64,000 nt of DNA from Streptomyces luomodiensis (GTDB lineage: Bacteria; Actinomycetota; Actinomycetes; Streptomycetales; Streptomycetaceae), in NCBI RefSeq assembly GCF_031679605.1, contig NZ_CP117522.1, forward strand, positions 9,052,001-9,116,000. The letters run 5' to 3'. The position numbers and the translations under genes were made by a program. The notes beneath the pieces were generated by a model. The model did no database searches and was not told the origin of the DNA. It saw only the letters and a program-made list of their open reading frames with translations. Within the stretch, counting starts at the first letter, position 1. Each line of letters starts with the position of its first letter. This document shows, one piece after another, positions 1 through 8,719 of the stretch.

Positions 1-2
1 CC

Positions 3-125
3 AGGGACGTCGACCAGGCCCTGCGGGACATCGCCACCGTCCACGGTGGCCTGGACGAGGCCGAGGCGGCGGCGTACGTCAAGCAGCTCGCCGCCGACAA
101 ACGCTATCTGCGCGACGTCTACTGA
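3..125 (+). CDS. C-terminal end of a diflavin (CysJ/CPR-type) reductase, partial
   Basis: Only the last 40 codons lie in the window; the start is upstream of base 1. The reading frame ends in KRYLRDVY, close to the extreme C-terminus of sulfite reductase flavoprotein CysJ and related P450 reductases, where the last aromatic residue stacks on FAD. The preceding DIATVHGGLDEAEAAAYV stretch fits the final helix of the NADP-binding domain. In Streptomyces such tails belong to bifunctional nitrate/sulfite reductase flavoproteins or to CYP102-type P450 fusions; the piece is too short to choose between them. Confidence 0.6.
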   Translation, partial: RDVDQALRDIATVHGGLDEAEAAAYVKQLAADKRYLRDVY

Positions 126-187
126 CCACGAGGGCCGCCCGCTACGTGCCGTGCGCCTGACCGGCCCCCGCCCGGCGCCGTCCGCCC

Positions 188-571
188 CTACCGTGACGTC
201 AGGCCGCGCTCCTCGAGTTCGTCCGCGCACTCCTTCGGCACCACTATCGCGGTCACGTGCAATCTGTCCTGGTGCCGAGGGGGCGCGGACGGGCTGAACG
301 CTTCCTGCCGCTCGCGCTCGGCCTCGGCACGGGCTTGTTCGATGCGGTCGGCGATCTCCTGGCAGCCGGCGGTGCGGGTGCCCGCCGGCGTCGGCTCCTC
401 GGCGGCGGACCCCGGGTGGTCCGGGTACGCCTCTGCGTCGAGGGCGGCGGTGGCGGCGACACCGGCCAGGCACAGCCCCGCCCAGGCGACGATGACCACA
501 CGGCGGGCGCTCAAGAGTCGGCCAGGTCGAGTGCGGCGCGCACCAGTCGCTCCCGCGCGTTCGGTTCCCAT
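188..571 (-). CDS. small membrane-anchored hypothetical protein
   Basis: I do not recognise a family. From the ATG at 571 the product has 127 residues: a basic N-terminus, one hydrophobic segment (about residues 25-45, VVIVAWAGLCLAGVAATAAL), then an acidic, Ala/Glu-rich tail with two cysteines (CQEIADRIEQARAEAER and VPKECADELEERGL). It would be a single-span protein with its tail outside. The true start may be a TTG at 514 (108 residues), because the upstream codons overlap, in another frame, a TetR N-terminal remnant at 511-579. No convincing ribosome-binding site precedes any of the starts. Expression is uncertain. Confidence 0.4.
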   Translation of the reverse strand: MGTERAGATGARRTRPGRLLSARRVVIVAWAGLCLAGVAATAALDAEAYPDHPGSAAEEPTPAGTRTAGCQEIADRIEQARAEAERERQEAFSPSAPPRHQDRLHVTAIVVPKECADELEERGLTSR

Positions 572-579
572 CGAGCCAT
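511..579 (-). pseudogene. N-terminal remnant of a TetR-family regulator
   Basis: A 22-codon frame begins ATG and reads MARWEPNARERLVRAALDL, then ADS and a stop. That opening is the typical N-terminus of a common Streptomyces TetR/AcrR regulator, whose helix 1 starts here. The helix-turn-helix and ligand-binding domain are missing; the sequence switches abruptly into the frame of the neighbouring small membrane protein. The simplest reading is a deletion that fused a tetR start to unrelated DNA. It could instead be a very short translated leader. Confidence 0.55.
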
Positions 580-748
580 GGGGACAGGGTAGATGAGGTG
601 ACTTCGTACCGTCACTCGGGCGAGGTGCGGTCACCTGATCGCGGCGATGGCCGTGAGGTGTGGATACACCCGCAGAGCGGTGCGGGCCCGCGCATTCGGC
701 CGATCACCGCCGTGTCGGAGCCGGAATTCCCGTGCTCATCGCGGCACG

Positions 749-758
749 TGTGCGCACA
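749..758. promoter_or_regulatory. short palindrome upstream of the hydrogenase operon
   Basis: TGTGCGCACA is a perfect 10-bp palindrome 36 bp ahead of the first hydrogenase start. It loosely resembles a CRP/FNR half-site pair. The 600-793 region shows no GGGCC-N4-GGCCC box like those in the dormancy island downstream. The site could be chance in such GC-rich DNA. Confidence 0.2.
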
Positions 759-793
759 TTGGCCCTGTTGCCCGGCGAGGACTGAGGTGAACT

Positions 794-1951
794 GTGGCGA
801 GTGTGTCGACGCTTCCTCCGGCCGAGGGGGCCGTGATCGACAAGGACGGGCTGGCCGTTCTGGTCGACCTTCTGCGGGCGCGCGGTCACACGGTGGTCGG
901 CCCCACGGTCCGGGACGGTGCCATCGTCCTGGAGGAGCTCGAATCCGCGGCTCAGCTGCCGTACGGCTGGGGGGTGGAGCTCGAAGCGGGACAGTACCGG
1001 CTGCGGCCGCGTGACGATGGCGCGGCCTTCGCCAACGCGGCCGGTCCGCAGTCGTGGAAGACGTTCCTGCACCCGGCCCGGGTACGCCAGTGGAAGGCCG
1101 AACGCACCGGCGGAGAGCTGGTCATCGAGGCGGACGACACCGCGCCCCCGCGCTATGCGTTCCTCGGTGTCCGCTCCTGCGACCTGCGGGCCATCGGCGT
1201 CCAGGACCGGGTGCTCACCGCCGGGCCACACTCCGATCCGATCTACCGGGGCAGGAGGACCGGGGCGCTGGTGGTGGCGGTGGAGTGCACCGAACCCGGC
1301 GGAACCTGCTTCTGCGTCTCGATGGGCACCGGACCGGCGGCCGGACCCGGGTACGACCTGGTGCTGACCGAGTTGGCCGACGACGACGGCCACCGGTTCT
1401 GGATCCGTGCCGGCACCCCGGTGGGCGCCGAGATCCTGGCCGAACTGCCCGGCCGGCCGGCCCCCGAGGCCACCCGGACAGCCGCCGTGAACGCCGTCGC
1501 CTCCGCCGCCGGCCGGATGGGCCGCACGATGCCGGAGACCGACCTGCGGCGGCTGATGGCGGAAACGCTGGAGGCGCCCCGCTGGGACGACGTCGCCTCC
1601 CGGTGCCTGACCTGCGGCAACTGCACCATGGTGTGCCCCACCTGCTTCTGCACCACCACCGAGGACGTCACCGACCTGACCGGGGACCACGCCGAACGCT
1701 GGCGGGTCTGGGACGTCTGCTTCGACCTGGATTTCTCGTATCTGCCGGGCGGACCCGTACGCGCCTCGCCGCGCAGCCGCTACCGGCAGTGGCTCACCCA
1801 CAAACTGGGCACCTGGTACGACCAGTTCGGGTCGTCGGGGTGCGTGGGCTGCGGTCGGTGCATCGTCTGGTGCCCGGTCGCCATCGACATCACCGAGGAG
1901 GCCGCGGCCCTGCACGACTGGACCCGGCGTACCGAGGACGAGCCCCGATGA
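794..1951 (+). CDS. hyhB: group 3b [NiFe]-hydrogenase 4Fe-4S dicluster subunit (beta)
   Basis: This 385-residue subunit carries electrons between the hydrogenase module and the FAD/NAD(P) subunit of a soluble group 3b enzyme (sulfhydrogenase beta type). Near the C-terminus lie two ferredoxin-like cysteine clusters: CLTCGNCTMVCPTC at about residue 270 and CVGCGRCIVWCP at about 350, each able to bind a [4Fe-4S] centre. The N-terminal two-thirds is the usual family domain (4Fe-4S dicluster, PF17179 type). Start GTG 794 has a GAGGTG ribosome-binding site at 784-789. The gene opens the operon and its stop overlaps the next start (ATGA). Confidence 0.9.
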   Translation: MASVSTLPPAEGAVIDKDGLAVLVDLLRARGHTVVGPTVRDGAIVLEELESAAQLPYGWGVELEAGQYRLRPRDDGAAFANAAGPQSWKTFLHPARVRQWKAERTGGELVIEADDTAPPRYAFLGVRSCDLRAIGVQDRVLTAGPHSDPIYRGRRTGALVVAVECTEPGGTCFCVSMGTGPAAGPGYDLVLTELADDDGHRFWIRAGTPVGAEILAELPGRPAPEATRTAAVNAVASAAGRMGRTMPETDLRRLMAETLEAPRWDDVASRCLTCGNCTMVCPTCFCTTTEDVTDLTGDHAERWRVWDVCFDLDFSYLPGGPVRASPRSRYRQWLTHKLGTWYDQFGSSGCVGCGRCIVWCPVAIDITEEAAALHDWTRRTEDEPR

Positions 1952-2403
1952 CCGGGTGGCCACTGCTGCTGGACACACTCCCGGCCGTCCAGCGCGACCG
2001 GCTGTTCACGCTCGCCGACGAGCGGGACTTCCCCGCGGACAGCACCCTCTTCGACGAAGGAGGCGTCGCCGACCGCTTTTGGCTGATCCGCTCCGGCGAG
2101 GTCGCCCTGGACGTGTACGTCCCCGGCCGTCCGCCCCAGGTGGTGGAGACCCTCGGGCCGCGGCAGCAGGTCGGATGGTCCTGGATCTTCCCGCCGTACC
2201 GCTGGCACCTGGGCGCCCGAGCGCTGGGCCCCGTGCGGACCTGGGAGTTCCCCGCGGCCGAGGTGCGCGAGCTGTGCATGGCCGACACGGACCTCGGATA
2301 CGAGCTGATGCTGCGCTGCGCCGCGCTGATCGCCGAACGGCTCCAGGCCACCCGGCTGCGGCTGCTCGACCTGTACACACCGCGCGGAAGCGTGCCGTCG
2401 TGA
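1948..2403 (+). CDS. cyclic-nucleotide-binding-domain protein inside the hydrogenase operon
   Basis: 151 residues forming a single Crp/cNMP-binding beta-barrel: the barrel begins LFDEGGVADRFWLIRSGEVAL, includes LGPRQQVGWSWIFPPYRWHLGARAL, and ends in a helix. No helix-turn-helix follows, so it is not a DNA-binding Crp/FNR regulator. It starts at an ATG overlapping the hyhB stop, and its own stop overlaps the next GTG, so it is translationally coupled to the hydrogenase subunits. It is probably an accessory or allosteric subunit sensing a nucleotide or small ligand. The phosphate-binding cassette (RPR..A of CRP) is not clearly kept, so the ligand may not be cAMP. Confidence 0.8.
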   Translation: MTGWPLLLDTLPAVQRDRLFTLADERDFPADSTLFDEGGVADRFWLIRSGEVALDVYVPGRPPQVVETLGPRQQVGWSWIFPPYRWHLGARALGPVRTWEFPAAEVRELCMADTDLGYELMLRCAALIAERLQATRLRLLDLYTPRGSVPS

Positions 2404-3212
2404 CCACCGTGCCCCTGCCGTACCGGGTGACCGCCGTCGCGGCGGAGAACGCCGACTGCACATCGCTCGAGGTGATGCCGGTGGGACGGGCGCTGCCCGC
2501 GTTCACGCCCGGCCGGTTCGCCATGATGTACGCCTTCGGCGTCGGCGAGGTGCCGATCTCGGTCAGCGCGATCCGCGACGGCCATCGTCTGGTGCACACC
2601 GTGCGCGCGGTCGGCGCGGTCACCGGCGCGCTGTGCCGGCTCGGGGCGGGGGACGCGGTGGGGTTGCGCGGCCCCTACGGCATCGGCTGGGACCTCGACG
2701 GGGCGACCGGGTCCGACGTCCTGGTGGTCGCCGGCGGCATCGGGCTCGCACCACTGCGTCCGGCGGTGCGCCATGTGCTCGCCCATCCCGGGCACTACGG
2801 CCGTCTGCACGTACTGATCGGCGCCCGCACTCCCGAGGACCTTCTCTACCGGGCGGAACTGGACCACTGGCGGCGCGCGTCCGCACAGGTGGAGGTGGCC
2901 GTGGACCGGCCCGGCCCCGGCTGGCGCGGCGGCGTGGGCGTGGTCACGAGCCTGCTGGACCGGGTCGACGTGCGCCCGGACCGGACCACCGCGCTGGTCT
3001 GCGGACCCGAGGTGATGATCCGGCACACCGGCCGGGCGCTGCTCGCCCGTGGCCTGCCCGCGCACCGCGTCCAGGTGTCGCTGGAGCGGAACATGCGCTG
3101 CGGTACCGGCCACTGCGGCCACTGCCAGCTCGGCCCGCTGCTGCTGTGCCGGGACGGTCCGGTGGTCGGCTATGACCGCACCCGGTCCCTGCTCGCCATC
3201 AGGGAGCTGTGA
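2400..3212 (+). CDS. hyhG: group 3b hydrogenase FAD/NAD(P)-binding subunit (gamma)
   Basis: 270 residues of the ferredoxin-NADP reductase fold: an FAD-binding barrel, then a nucleotide-binding domain ([30 protein letters not shown]). The C-terminus has [17 protein letters not shown], a [2Fe-2S] ligand set as in dihydroorotate dehydrogenase subunit K and sulfhydrogenase gamma subunits. It passes electrons between NAD(P)H and the iron-sulfur chain of HyhB/HyhS. GTG 2400 overlaps the upstream stop. The cofactor (NADP or NAD) cannot be settled by eye; group 3b enzymes usually prefer NADP. Confidence 0.9.
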   Translation: MTTVPLPYRVTAVAAENADCTSLEVMPVGRALPAFTPGRFAMMYAFGVGEVPISVSAIRDGHRLVHTVRAVGAVTGALCRLGAGDAVGLRGPYGIGWDLDGATGSDVLVVAGGIGLAPLRPAVRHVLAHPGHYGRLHVLIGARTPEDLLYRAELDHWRRASAQVEVAVDRPGPGWRGGVGVVTSLLDRVDVRPDRTTALVCGPEVMIRHTGRALLARGLPAHRVQVSLERNMRCGTGHCGHCQLGPLLLCRDGPVVGYDRTRSLLAIREL

Positions 3213-3213
3213 C

Positions 3214-4056
3214 ATGGAACCCGATCCCCGCCCCTCGCTCGCCGTGTGGAAGTTCGCCTCGTGCGACGGCTGTCAGCTGACCCTGCTCGATTGCGAGGAC
3301 GAACTGCTCCCGCTCACCGGCCGGGTGCGCATCGCGCACTTCCTGGAGATGTCCAGCGCGGAGGACGCACAGGAACCGGCCACCCTCGCGGGAACCGGAC
3401 CGTACGACCTCTCCCTGGTGGACGGGTCCATCACCACCGACGAGGACGTCCGGCGCATTCGTCACATCCGGCGGATCTCCCGCCGCCTGGTCACCATCGG
3501 GGCCTGCGCCACCGCGGGCGGCATCCAGGCGCTGCGCAACTTCGCGGACGTCGACGCATTCCGGGCCGCGGTCTACGCGAACCCGGAGTACATCGCCACC
3601 CTGGACACCTCCACCCCCATCTCGGCGCATGTACCGGTCGACTTCGAGTTGCGCGGCTGCCCGATCGACCGCGGCCAGCTACTGGAAGTGATCACGGCCT
3701 TCCTGGCCGGGCGGAAGCCGAACATCTCCAGCCACAGCGTCTGCTTCCAGTGCAAGCGGCGCGGCACGACCTGTATCACCGTCGCCCAGGGCATCCCCTG
3801 CCTGGGACCGGTCACCCACGCCGGTTGCGGCGCCCTCTGCCCCGCCTACGGACGCGGCTGCTACGGCTGTTTCGGGCCCATGGCCAACCCCAACCTGGAG
3901 GCCATGGTGCGCGAACTGCGGCACGACGGCATGACCGAGCGGGACATCGTGCGCGTCTTCCGCACCTTCAACGCGGCCTCGCCCGAATACGGCCCCGTAC
4001 CCGAGCTGGCGGCCCAATCGGCCCCCGTACCCCCGGCGGAGGAAGAGCCCCGATGA
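3214..4056 (+). CDS. hyhS: group 3b [NiFe]-hydrogenase small subunit (delta)
   Basis: 280 residues of the NADH:ubiquinone oxidoreductase 20-kDa/[NiFe] small-subunit fold. The proximal cluster motif FASCDGCQL is at the N-terminus, followed by TIGACAT and RGCPID. Distal cysteines occur in [11 protein letters not shown] and in [20 protein letters not shown] followed by CYGC, enough for three [4Fe-4S] clusters. There is no Tat signal, which fits a cytoplasmic group 3 enzyme. ATG 3214 lies one base after the hyhG stop, and the last codons overlap the large-subunit start. Confidence 0.93.
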   Translation: MEPDPRPSLAVWKFASCDGCQLTLLDCEDELLPLTGRVRIAHFLEMSSAEDAQEPATLAGTGPYDLSLVDGSITTDEDVRRIRHIRRISRRLVTIGACATAGGIQALRNFADVDAFRAAVYANPEYIATLDTSTPISAHVPVDFELRGCPIDRGQLLEVITAFLAGRKPNISSHSVCFQCKRRGTTCITVAQGIPCLGPVTHAGCGALCPAYGRGCYGCFGPMANPNLEAMVRELRHDGMTERDIVRVFRTFNAASPEYGPVPELAAQSAPVPPAEEEPR

Positions 4057-5408
4057 GCCACCGCGGATCCCGTGTCCTGCGCCTGGACGCACTCGCCAGG
4101 GTGGAGGGCGAGGCCGCCCTCCACCTGGCCGTGCGCGACGGGACGGTCACCGAGGCACGGCTGCACATCTATGAGCCGCCGCGCTTCTTCGAGGCGTTCC
4201 TCGTCGGCCGCGGCCATGGCGAGCCACCGGACATCACCTCACGGATCTGCGGAATCTGCCCGGTGGCCTACCAGATGACCGCGTGCCAGGCCATTGAGCG
4301 GACCTGCGGGGTGACGGTCGACGGACCCCTCGCGGAACTGCGGCGGCTGCTCTACTGCGGCGAATGGATCGAGAGCCAGTCCCTGCACATCCACCTGCTG
4401 CACGCCCCCGACTTCCTCGGCCACCCCAGCGCGGTCGAACTCGCCCGCGAGAACCGCGCGGTCGTGGAACGCGGCCTGCGGATCAAACAAACGGGCAACG
4501 CCATCATGGAGCGGCTCGGCGGCCGCGCCATCCACCCGATCAACGTCCGTGTCGGAGGCTTCTACCACGTACCCGCCCCGGCCGAACTCCGCCCGCTGGC
4601 CGAGCGGCTGCGCCGGGCCCATGACGACGCCCTGGAGACGGTGCGCTGGGTGGCCGGCTTCGACTTCCCCGACGCCACCTTCGACGGCCCGTTCCTCGCG
4701 ATGCGGGACCCCGGCCGGTACGCCATCGACTCCGGAACCCCGGCCGTCATGGCCGCGCGGGCGGACGCGAACGGTGCCACCACCGTGGCAGCGCTCCCGG
4801 TGGAGGAGTTCGAGCACCACGTGGTGGAACGGCAGGTCCCCCACTCGACCGCCCTGGTGTCCGCACTGGACGGCCGGCCCCACCTGACCGGCTCACTGGC
4901 CCGGTACGCGGTCAGCGGGCAGTGGCTCCACCCCTCGGCCCGCGACGCCGCGCGGGAGGCGGGGCTCGGCGACCCGGCCACCGGTGCCGTGTGCCGCAAT
5001 CCGTTCCGCAGCATCATCGTCCGCGCCGTCGAGGTGACCCACGCGGTGGCCGAGGCACTGCGGATCATCGACGCCTACGAACCGCCCCCGCGGCCCCGCG
5101 TCGAGGTGCCACCGCGCCGTGCGACCGGCTGCGCGGCCACCGAGGCGCCGCGCGGGCTGCTCTACCACCGCTACGCCATGGACGCGGACGGCACCCTCAC
5201 CTTCGCCCGTATCGTCCCGCCCACCGCGCAGAACCAGACCGCCATCGCGGACGATCTCCGCCGCCAGGTGCAGGCTCGTCTGGACGGGCCGGGTGAGCCG
5301 CCCGACGACGCGGAGCTGACCGCGCTGTGCGAGCGGGCCGTCCGCAACCACGACCCGTGCATCTCCTGCTCCGCGCACTTCCTGGACCTGACGGTGGAGC
5401 GCGGATGA
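4053..5408 (+). CDS. hyhL: group 3b [NiFe]-hydrogenase large (catalytic) subunit (alpha)
   Basis: 451 residues carrying the NiFe(CN)2CO site. The four cysteine ligands are visible: L1 motif RICGIC (C66, C69) and L2 motif DPCISCSAH (C436, C439, H442). A short tail FLDLTVERG follows H442 and would be cut off by the endopeptidase encoded next. The N-terminus has the conserved ARVEGEA. The enzyme would reversibly oxidise H2 with NAD(P). Its mycobacterial relative Hyh is induced in hypoxia and evolves H2. The ATG overlaps the hyhS stop by 4 bp, and its own stop overlaps the protease start. Confidence 0.95.
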   Translation: MSHRGSRVLRLDALARVEGEAALHLAVRDGTVTEARLHIYEPPRFFEAFLVGRGHGEPPDITSRICGICPVAYQMTACQAIERTCGVTVDGPLAELRRLLYCGEWIESQSLHIHLLHAPDFLGHPSAVELARENRAVVERGLRIKQTGNAIMERLGGRAIHPINVRVGGFYHVPAPAELRPLAERLRRAHDDALETVRWVAGFDFPDATFDGPFLAMRDPGRYAIDSGTPAVMAARADANGATTVAALPVEEFEHHVVERQVPHSTALVSALDGRPHLTGSLARYAVSGQWLHPSARDAAREAGLGDPATGAVCRNPFRSIIVRAVEVTHAVAEALRIIDAYEPPPRPRVEVPPRRATGCAATEAPRGLLYHRYAMDADGTLTFARIVPPTAQNQTAIADDLRRQVQARLDGPGEPPDDAELTALCERAVRNHDPCISCSAHFLDLTVERG

Positions 5409-5917
5409 CGGGCCGCGTGGTGGTCATCGGCGTGGGCAATCCGTTCCGCCGGGACGACGGAGCCGGCCCGGCCGTCGTCGAGGCGCTGCGCGCCCGGGTA
5501 CCCGAGGGCACGGTGCTGACCGACAGCGACGGCGAGCCCGGCAGAATGCTCGGCCTCTGGCACCGTCAGGACGCCGTCGTGGTGGTCGAAGTGGTGCACG
5601 CGCACCCCGGGCAGCCGGGGCGGCTGCACACCCTGACGGCCGAGCGGGCCGCGCGCTGCGCCGCACGCTCCGCCAGTACCCACGCGCTCGGGCTCGGCGA
5701 GACGTTCGCCCTGGCCGCGGCGCTCGACCGGATGCCCCGGGAACTCACGGTGCACGCCGTCGAAGGAACCGATTTCCGCCTCGGACACGGGCTCAGCCCG
5801 CCGGTGGCCGACGCGCTCCCCGCCTTGATCCGCCACGTGGCCAGGGCCATCGACCACGCGCACGACCGGCTCAGAGGTATCGGCGGCGAACCGATGGCCC
5901 ATGAGGCATCCGCGTAA
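5405..5917 (+). CDS. hydrogenase maturation endopeptidase (HyaD/HycI/HoxW type)
   Basis: 170 residues of the M52 peptidase family. The N-terminal VVVIGVGNPFRRDDGAGPAV contains the GxGNxxxxDDGxG signature with a nickel-sensing Asp; further acidic and His positions follow (DAVVVVEVVHAHPG, HALGLGETF). It removes the C-terminal tail of HyhL once Ni is inserted. It is the last gene of the structural operon, coupled to hyhL by a 4-bp overlap. About 150 bp without a gene then separate it from hypF. Confidence 0.9.
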   Translation: MTGRVVVIGVGNPFRRDDGAGPAVVEALRARVPEGTVLTDSDGEPGRMLGLWHRQDAVVVVEVVHAHPGQPGRLHTLTAERAARCAARSASTHALGLGETFALAAALDRMPRELTVHAVEGTDFRLGHGLSPPVADALPALIRHVARAIDHAHDRLRGIGGEPMAHEASA

Positions 5918-6066
5918 CGGCGATCCCGGCGGCGCCGCGCCCGGCTTGCGCCGTTCGGGCCGTTGGAGGCCGCCGCCCTGGCGTGGTTTCCCCCGGTGGC
6001 CGACCCGATCCCTAGCATGACCGATGGCCAGGCCGGACGGATCCCCACGGCCCAGGCCGGCCCCTG

Positions 6067-8409
6067 GTGACCACACCTGACGGAAGCGCCGCACTCATGG
6101 ATCAGCCAGCCGCCCGCCGGGGCGTGACCGCTGTCGGTCATCAGCGGCCGGTCCGCCGCCTGGTGGTGGTCGGTGGCGTGGTGCAGGGCGTCGGCTTCCG
6201 GCCCTTCGTGCACGCCCTGGCCACCGGGCTGGGCCTGTCCGGGCAGGTGGCCAACGGACCGGCCGGAGCCCGGATCGAGATCGAGGGCGGCCCCGACGCG
6301 GTGGCCGTCTTCTGCCACCGGCTGACGGCGGACGCGCCCCCGCTGGCGGAGATCGCCTCGGTGGCCACCGCCGAGCTGCCCTCCACCGGCGGCACCGGGT
6401 TCACCATCGCGCCCTCCACGACCGGCCCCGGTCGCACCCTGGTCCCGCCCGACGCCGCCACCTGCGACGCCTGCCTGGCGGAGCTGGCCGATCCGGCCGA
6501 CCGCCGCCACCGGCACCCGTTCATCACCTGCACCGACTGCGGACCACGGTTCACCATCACCAGCGCCCTGCCGTACGACCGGGCGACGACCACCATGGCG
6601 GCGTTTCCGATGTGCCCGGACTGCGCGGCGGAATACACGAACCCCTCCGACCGGCGGTTCCACGCCCAGCCCGTCGCCTGCTGGGCCTGCGGGCCACGCC
6701 TGCGGCTCACCGGGGCCGTACGACGGGACGGCGGGGCCGCGGTGGCCGAGGCCCGGCGCCTGCTGGCCGCTGGAGCCATCCTGGCGGTCAAGGGCATCGG
6801 CGGCTACCACCTGGTGTGCGACGCCACCGCCTCGAAGACCGTGGCCGAGCTCAGGCGCCGTAAGGCCCGTGGCGACAAGCCCTTCGCCGTGATGACTCCC
6901 GATGCCCATACTGCCGCCCGGCTCGGCCACCTGGGACCGGGGGAGCGCCGCGTCCTCACGGGGCGGTCCCGCCCCATCGTGCTGCTGCGTCGCCGGGATC
7001 CGTCCCCGCTCGCACCGCGGGTCTGCCCGGGGAGTCCGGACATCGGGGTCATGCTGCCCTACACCCCGCTGCACCGGCTCCTGTTCGGCCTTCCGGGCGA
7101 TCCGCCCGGCCCCGACGTCTTGGTGGTGACCAGCGGAAACGTCTCCGGTGAACCGTTGGTGACGGATGACCGGGAGGCGCGGTGCCGGCTGGACGGGCTG
7201 GCCGACGCCTGGCTCTGGCACGACCGGCCCATCGTGGTGGCCTGTGACGACTCGGTGGTCCGGGTCCGTGCGGACGGTTCGCCCCTGCCGATCCGCCGCT
7301 CGCGCGGTTTTGCCCCGGCGCGTATCCACCTCCCCGTGACCGTCCGCCCGGTCCTCGCGGTCGGCGGCGACCTGAAGAACACCCTGTGCCTGGCAGAGGG
7401 CGACTCCGCCTGGCTGTCCGCCCACATCGGGGACGTGGACGGCCTGTCCGCCCAGCACGCCTTCGCCCGTGCCGAGAGCCATCTGCGCGCGCTCACCCGC
7501 GTCGAGCCGGTCCGCCTCGCCGCCGACCGCCACCCCGGCTACCGGTCCGCGCGATGGGCCCGGTGTGACGGCCGGCCGCTCACCCTGGTCCAGCACCACC
7601 ACGCCCATATCGCCTCCGCCATGGCCGAGCACGGACTGGACGAGCCGGTACTCGGCGTCGCCTTCGACGGCACCGGCTACGGTGACGACGGCGCCGTGTG
7701 GGGCGGCGAGATCCTGCTCGCCGACTACGCGGGCCACCGCCGCCTGGCACATCTGGCGTACGTACCCCTGCCGGGCGGTGACGCGGCGGTGCGCCATCCG
7801 TACCGGATGGCCCTGTCACATCTACGCGCGGCCGGTATCGCCTGGTCGCCCGATCTGCCGTGCACGGCCGCCTGCCCACCGGATGAACTCCGGCTGCTGG
7901 AGGCCCAGTTGGCACGGGGCGTCGCGTGTGTGCCGACGTCCAGCGTGGGGCGGTTGTTCGACGCCGTGTCCTCGCTGGTGGGCGTCTGCCACCGGGCGGG
8001 GTACGAGGCTCAGGCCGCCGTCGAGCTGGAAGCCGCGGCGGTGCGCGCCGGCGAGGTGCGGAACGGCTATGCCTTCGCGCTGGAGGATCCCGCACCGCTG
8101 CTGGGGGCGATCGTGGCCGATCTCCACGCGGGTACGGCGGTCCCGCTGATCGCCGCCCGCTTCCATCTGGCGGTCGCCGGTGCGGTGCGCAGGGCATGCC
8201 GTCAGGCGCGTCTGGCCACGGGAGTGCGGACGGTCGTCCTCACCGGCGGAGTGTTCGCCAACGCCCTCCTGGACGAGGTGTGCACGGCCGGCCTGGCCGA
8301 GGACGGGTTCACCGTCCTTGGGCACACCGTCGTCCCGCCCGGCGACGGCGGCCTGGCGCTCGGACAGGCGGTCGTCGCCGCCCGTGTCGCCGACGACCGA
8401 GGAACCTAG
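6067..8409 (+). CDS. hypF: carbamoyltransferase HypF
   Basis: 780 residues, full length. Domains in order: acylphosphatase-like (VVVGGVVQGVGFRPF, about 30-115), two Cys4 zinc motifs (CDAC..CTDC and CPDC..CWAC, about 133-210), a YrdC-like domain (about 220-400), and a Kae1-like C-terminal half with the HHHAHIASAMAEHGL metal site. It activates carbamoyl phosphate and loads HypE for synthesis of the cyanide ligands of the NiFe centre. The start is GTG 6067. No clear DosR-like box precedes it, though GACCGATGGCCA near 6019 is a weak half-match. Confidence 0.95.
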   Translation: MTTPDGSAALMDQPAARRGVTAVGHQRPVRRLVVVGGVVQGVGFRPFVHALATGLGLSGQVANGPAGARIEIEGGPDAVAVFCHRLTADAPPLAEIASVATAELPSTGGTGFTIAPSTTGPGRTLVPPDAATCDACLAELADPADRRHRHPFITCTDCGPRFTITSALPYDRATTTMAAFPMCPDCAAEYTNPSDRRFHAQPVACWACGPRLRLTGAVRRDGGAAVAEARRLLAAGAILAVKGIGGYHLVCDATASKTVAELRRRKARGDKPFAVMTPDAHTAARLGHLGPGERRVLTGRSRPIVLLRRRDPSPLAPRVCPGSPDIGVMLPYTPLHRLLFGLPGDPPGPDVLVVTSGNVSGEPLVTDDREARCRLDGLADAWLWHDRPIVVACDDSVVRVRADGSPLPIRRSRGFAPARIHLPVTVRPVLAVGGDLKNTLCLAEGDSAWLSAHIGDVDGLSAQHAFARAESHLRALTRVEPVRLAADRHPGYRSARWARCDGRPLTLVQHHHAHIASAMAEHGLDEPVLGVAFDGTGYGDDGAVWGGEILLADYAGHRRLAHLAYVPLPGGDAAVRHPYRMALSHLRAAGIAWSPDLPCTAACPPDELRLLEAQLARGVACVPTSSVGRLFDAVSSLVGVCHRAGYEAQAAVELEAAAVRAGEVRNGYAFALEDPAPLLGAIVADLHAGTAVPLIAARFHLAVAGAVRRACRQARLATGVRTVVLTGGVFANALLDEVCTAGLAEDGFTVLGHTVVPPGDGGLALGQAVVAARVADDRGT

Positions 8410-8419
8410 GAGGAAGCCC

Positions 8420-8719
8420 ATGTGTCTGGCGGTACCCGGCCGCGTGGTCGGCATCGAGGAACGGAACGGTACGTCGATGGCGCGGGTCGACTTCGGCGGG
8501 GTGGTCAAGGACGTCTGCCTCGCCTATCTGCCGGAGATCGAGGTCGGTGAGTACGCGATCGTCCACGTCGGTTTCGCGATCCAGCGGCTCGACGAGGAAT
8601 CGGCCCTGGCCACCCTCCGGCTCTTCGAACGGATCGGGGCACTGGACGAAGAGTTCGGCGATGCCTGGGCGCGTGCGGCCGCCGAGTCGGAAACGGCCTC
8701 CGAGGAGGAGAACCGGTGA
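8420..8719 (+). CDS. hypC: hydrogenase assembly chaperone HypC
   Basis: 99 residues beginning [10 protein letters not shown], where Cys2 (after Met removal) coordinates the Fe(CN)2CO unit that HypC carries with HypD to the large subunit. An AGGAGGAAG ribosome-binding site sits just upstream of ATG 8420. The acidic tail ([12 protein letters not shown]) is longer than in E. coli HypC. Its stop overlaps the hypD GTG. Confidence 0.95.
   Translation: MCLAVPGRVVGIEERNGTSMARVDFGGVVKDVCLAYLPEIEVGEYAIVHVGFAIQRLDEESALATLRLFERIGALDEEFGDAWARAAAESETASEEENR

Noticed and set aside
600-793. Search for a hypoxia box upstream of the hydrogenase operon
   Set aside because: No GGGCC/GGGAC dyad of the right spacing was found; only the 10-bp TGTGCGCACA, which may be chance. 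Hydrogenase control therefore stays unknown.
6015-6030. GACCGATGGCCA before hypF, considered a box
   Set aside because: Only the right half matches; the left half lacks GGG.
5566-7797. A 743-codon minus-strand frame across the protease and hypF
   Set aside because: Antisense shadow of hypF with no family motif; the plus strand is clearly coding.
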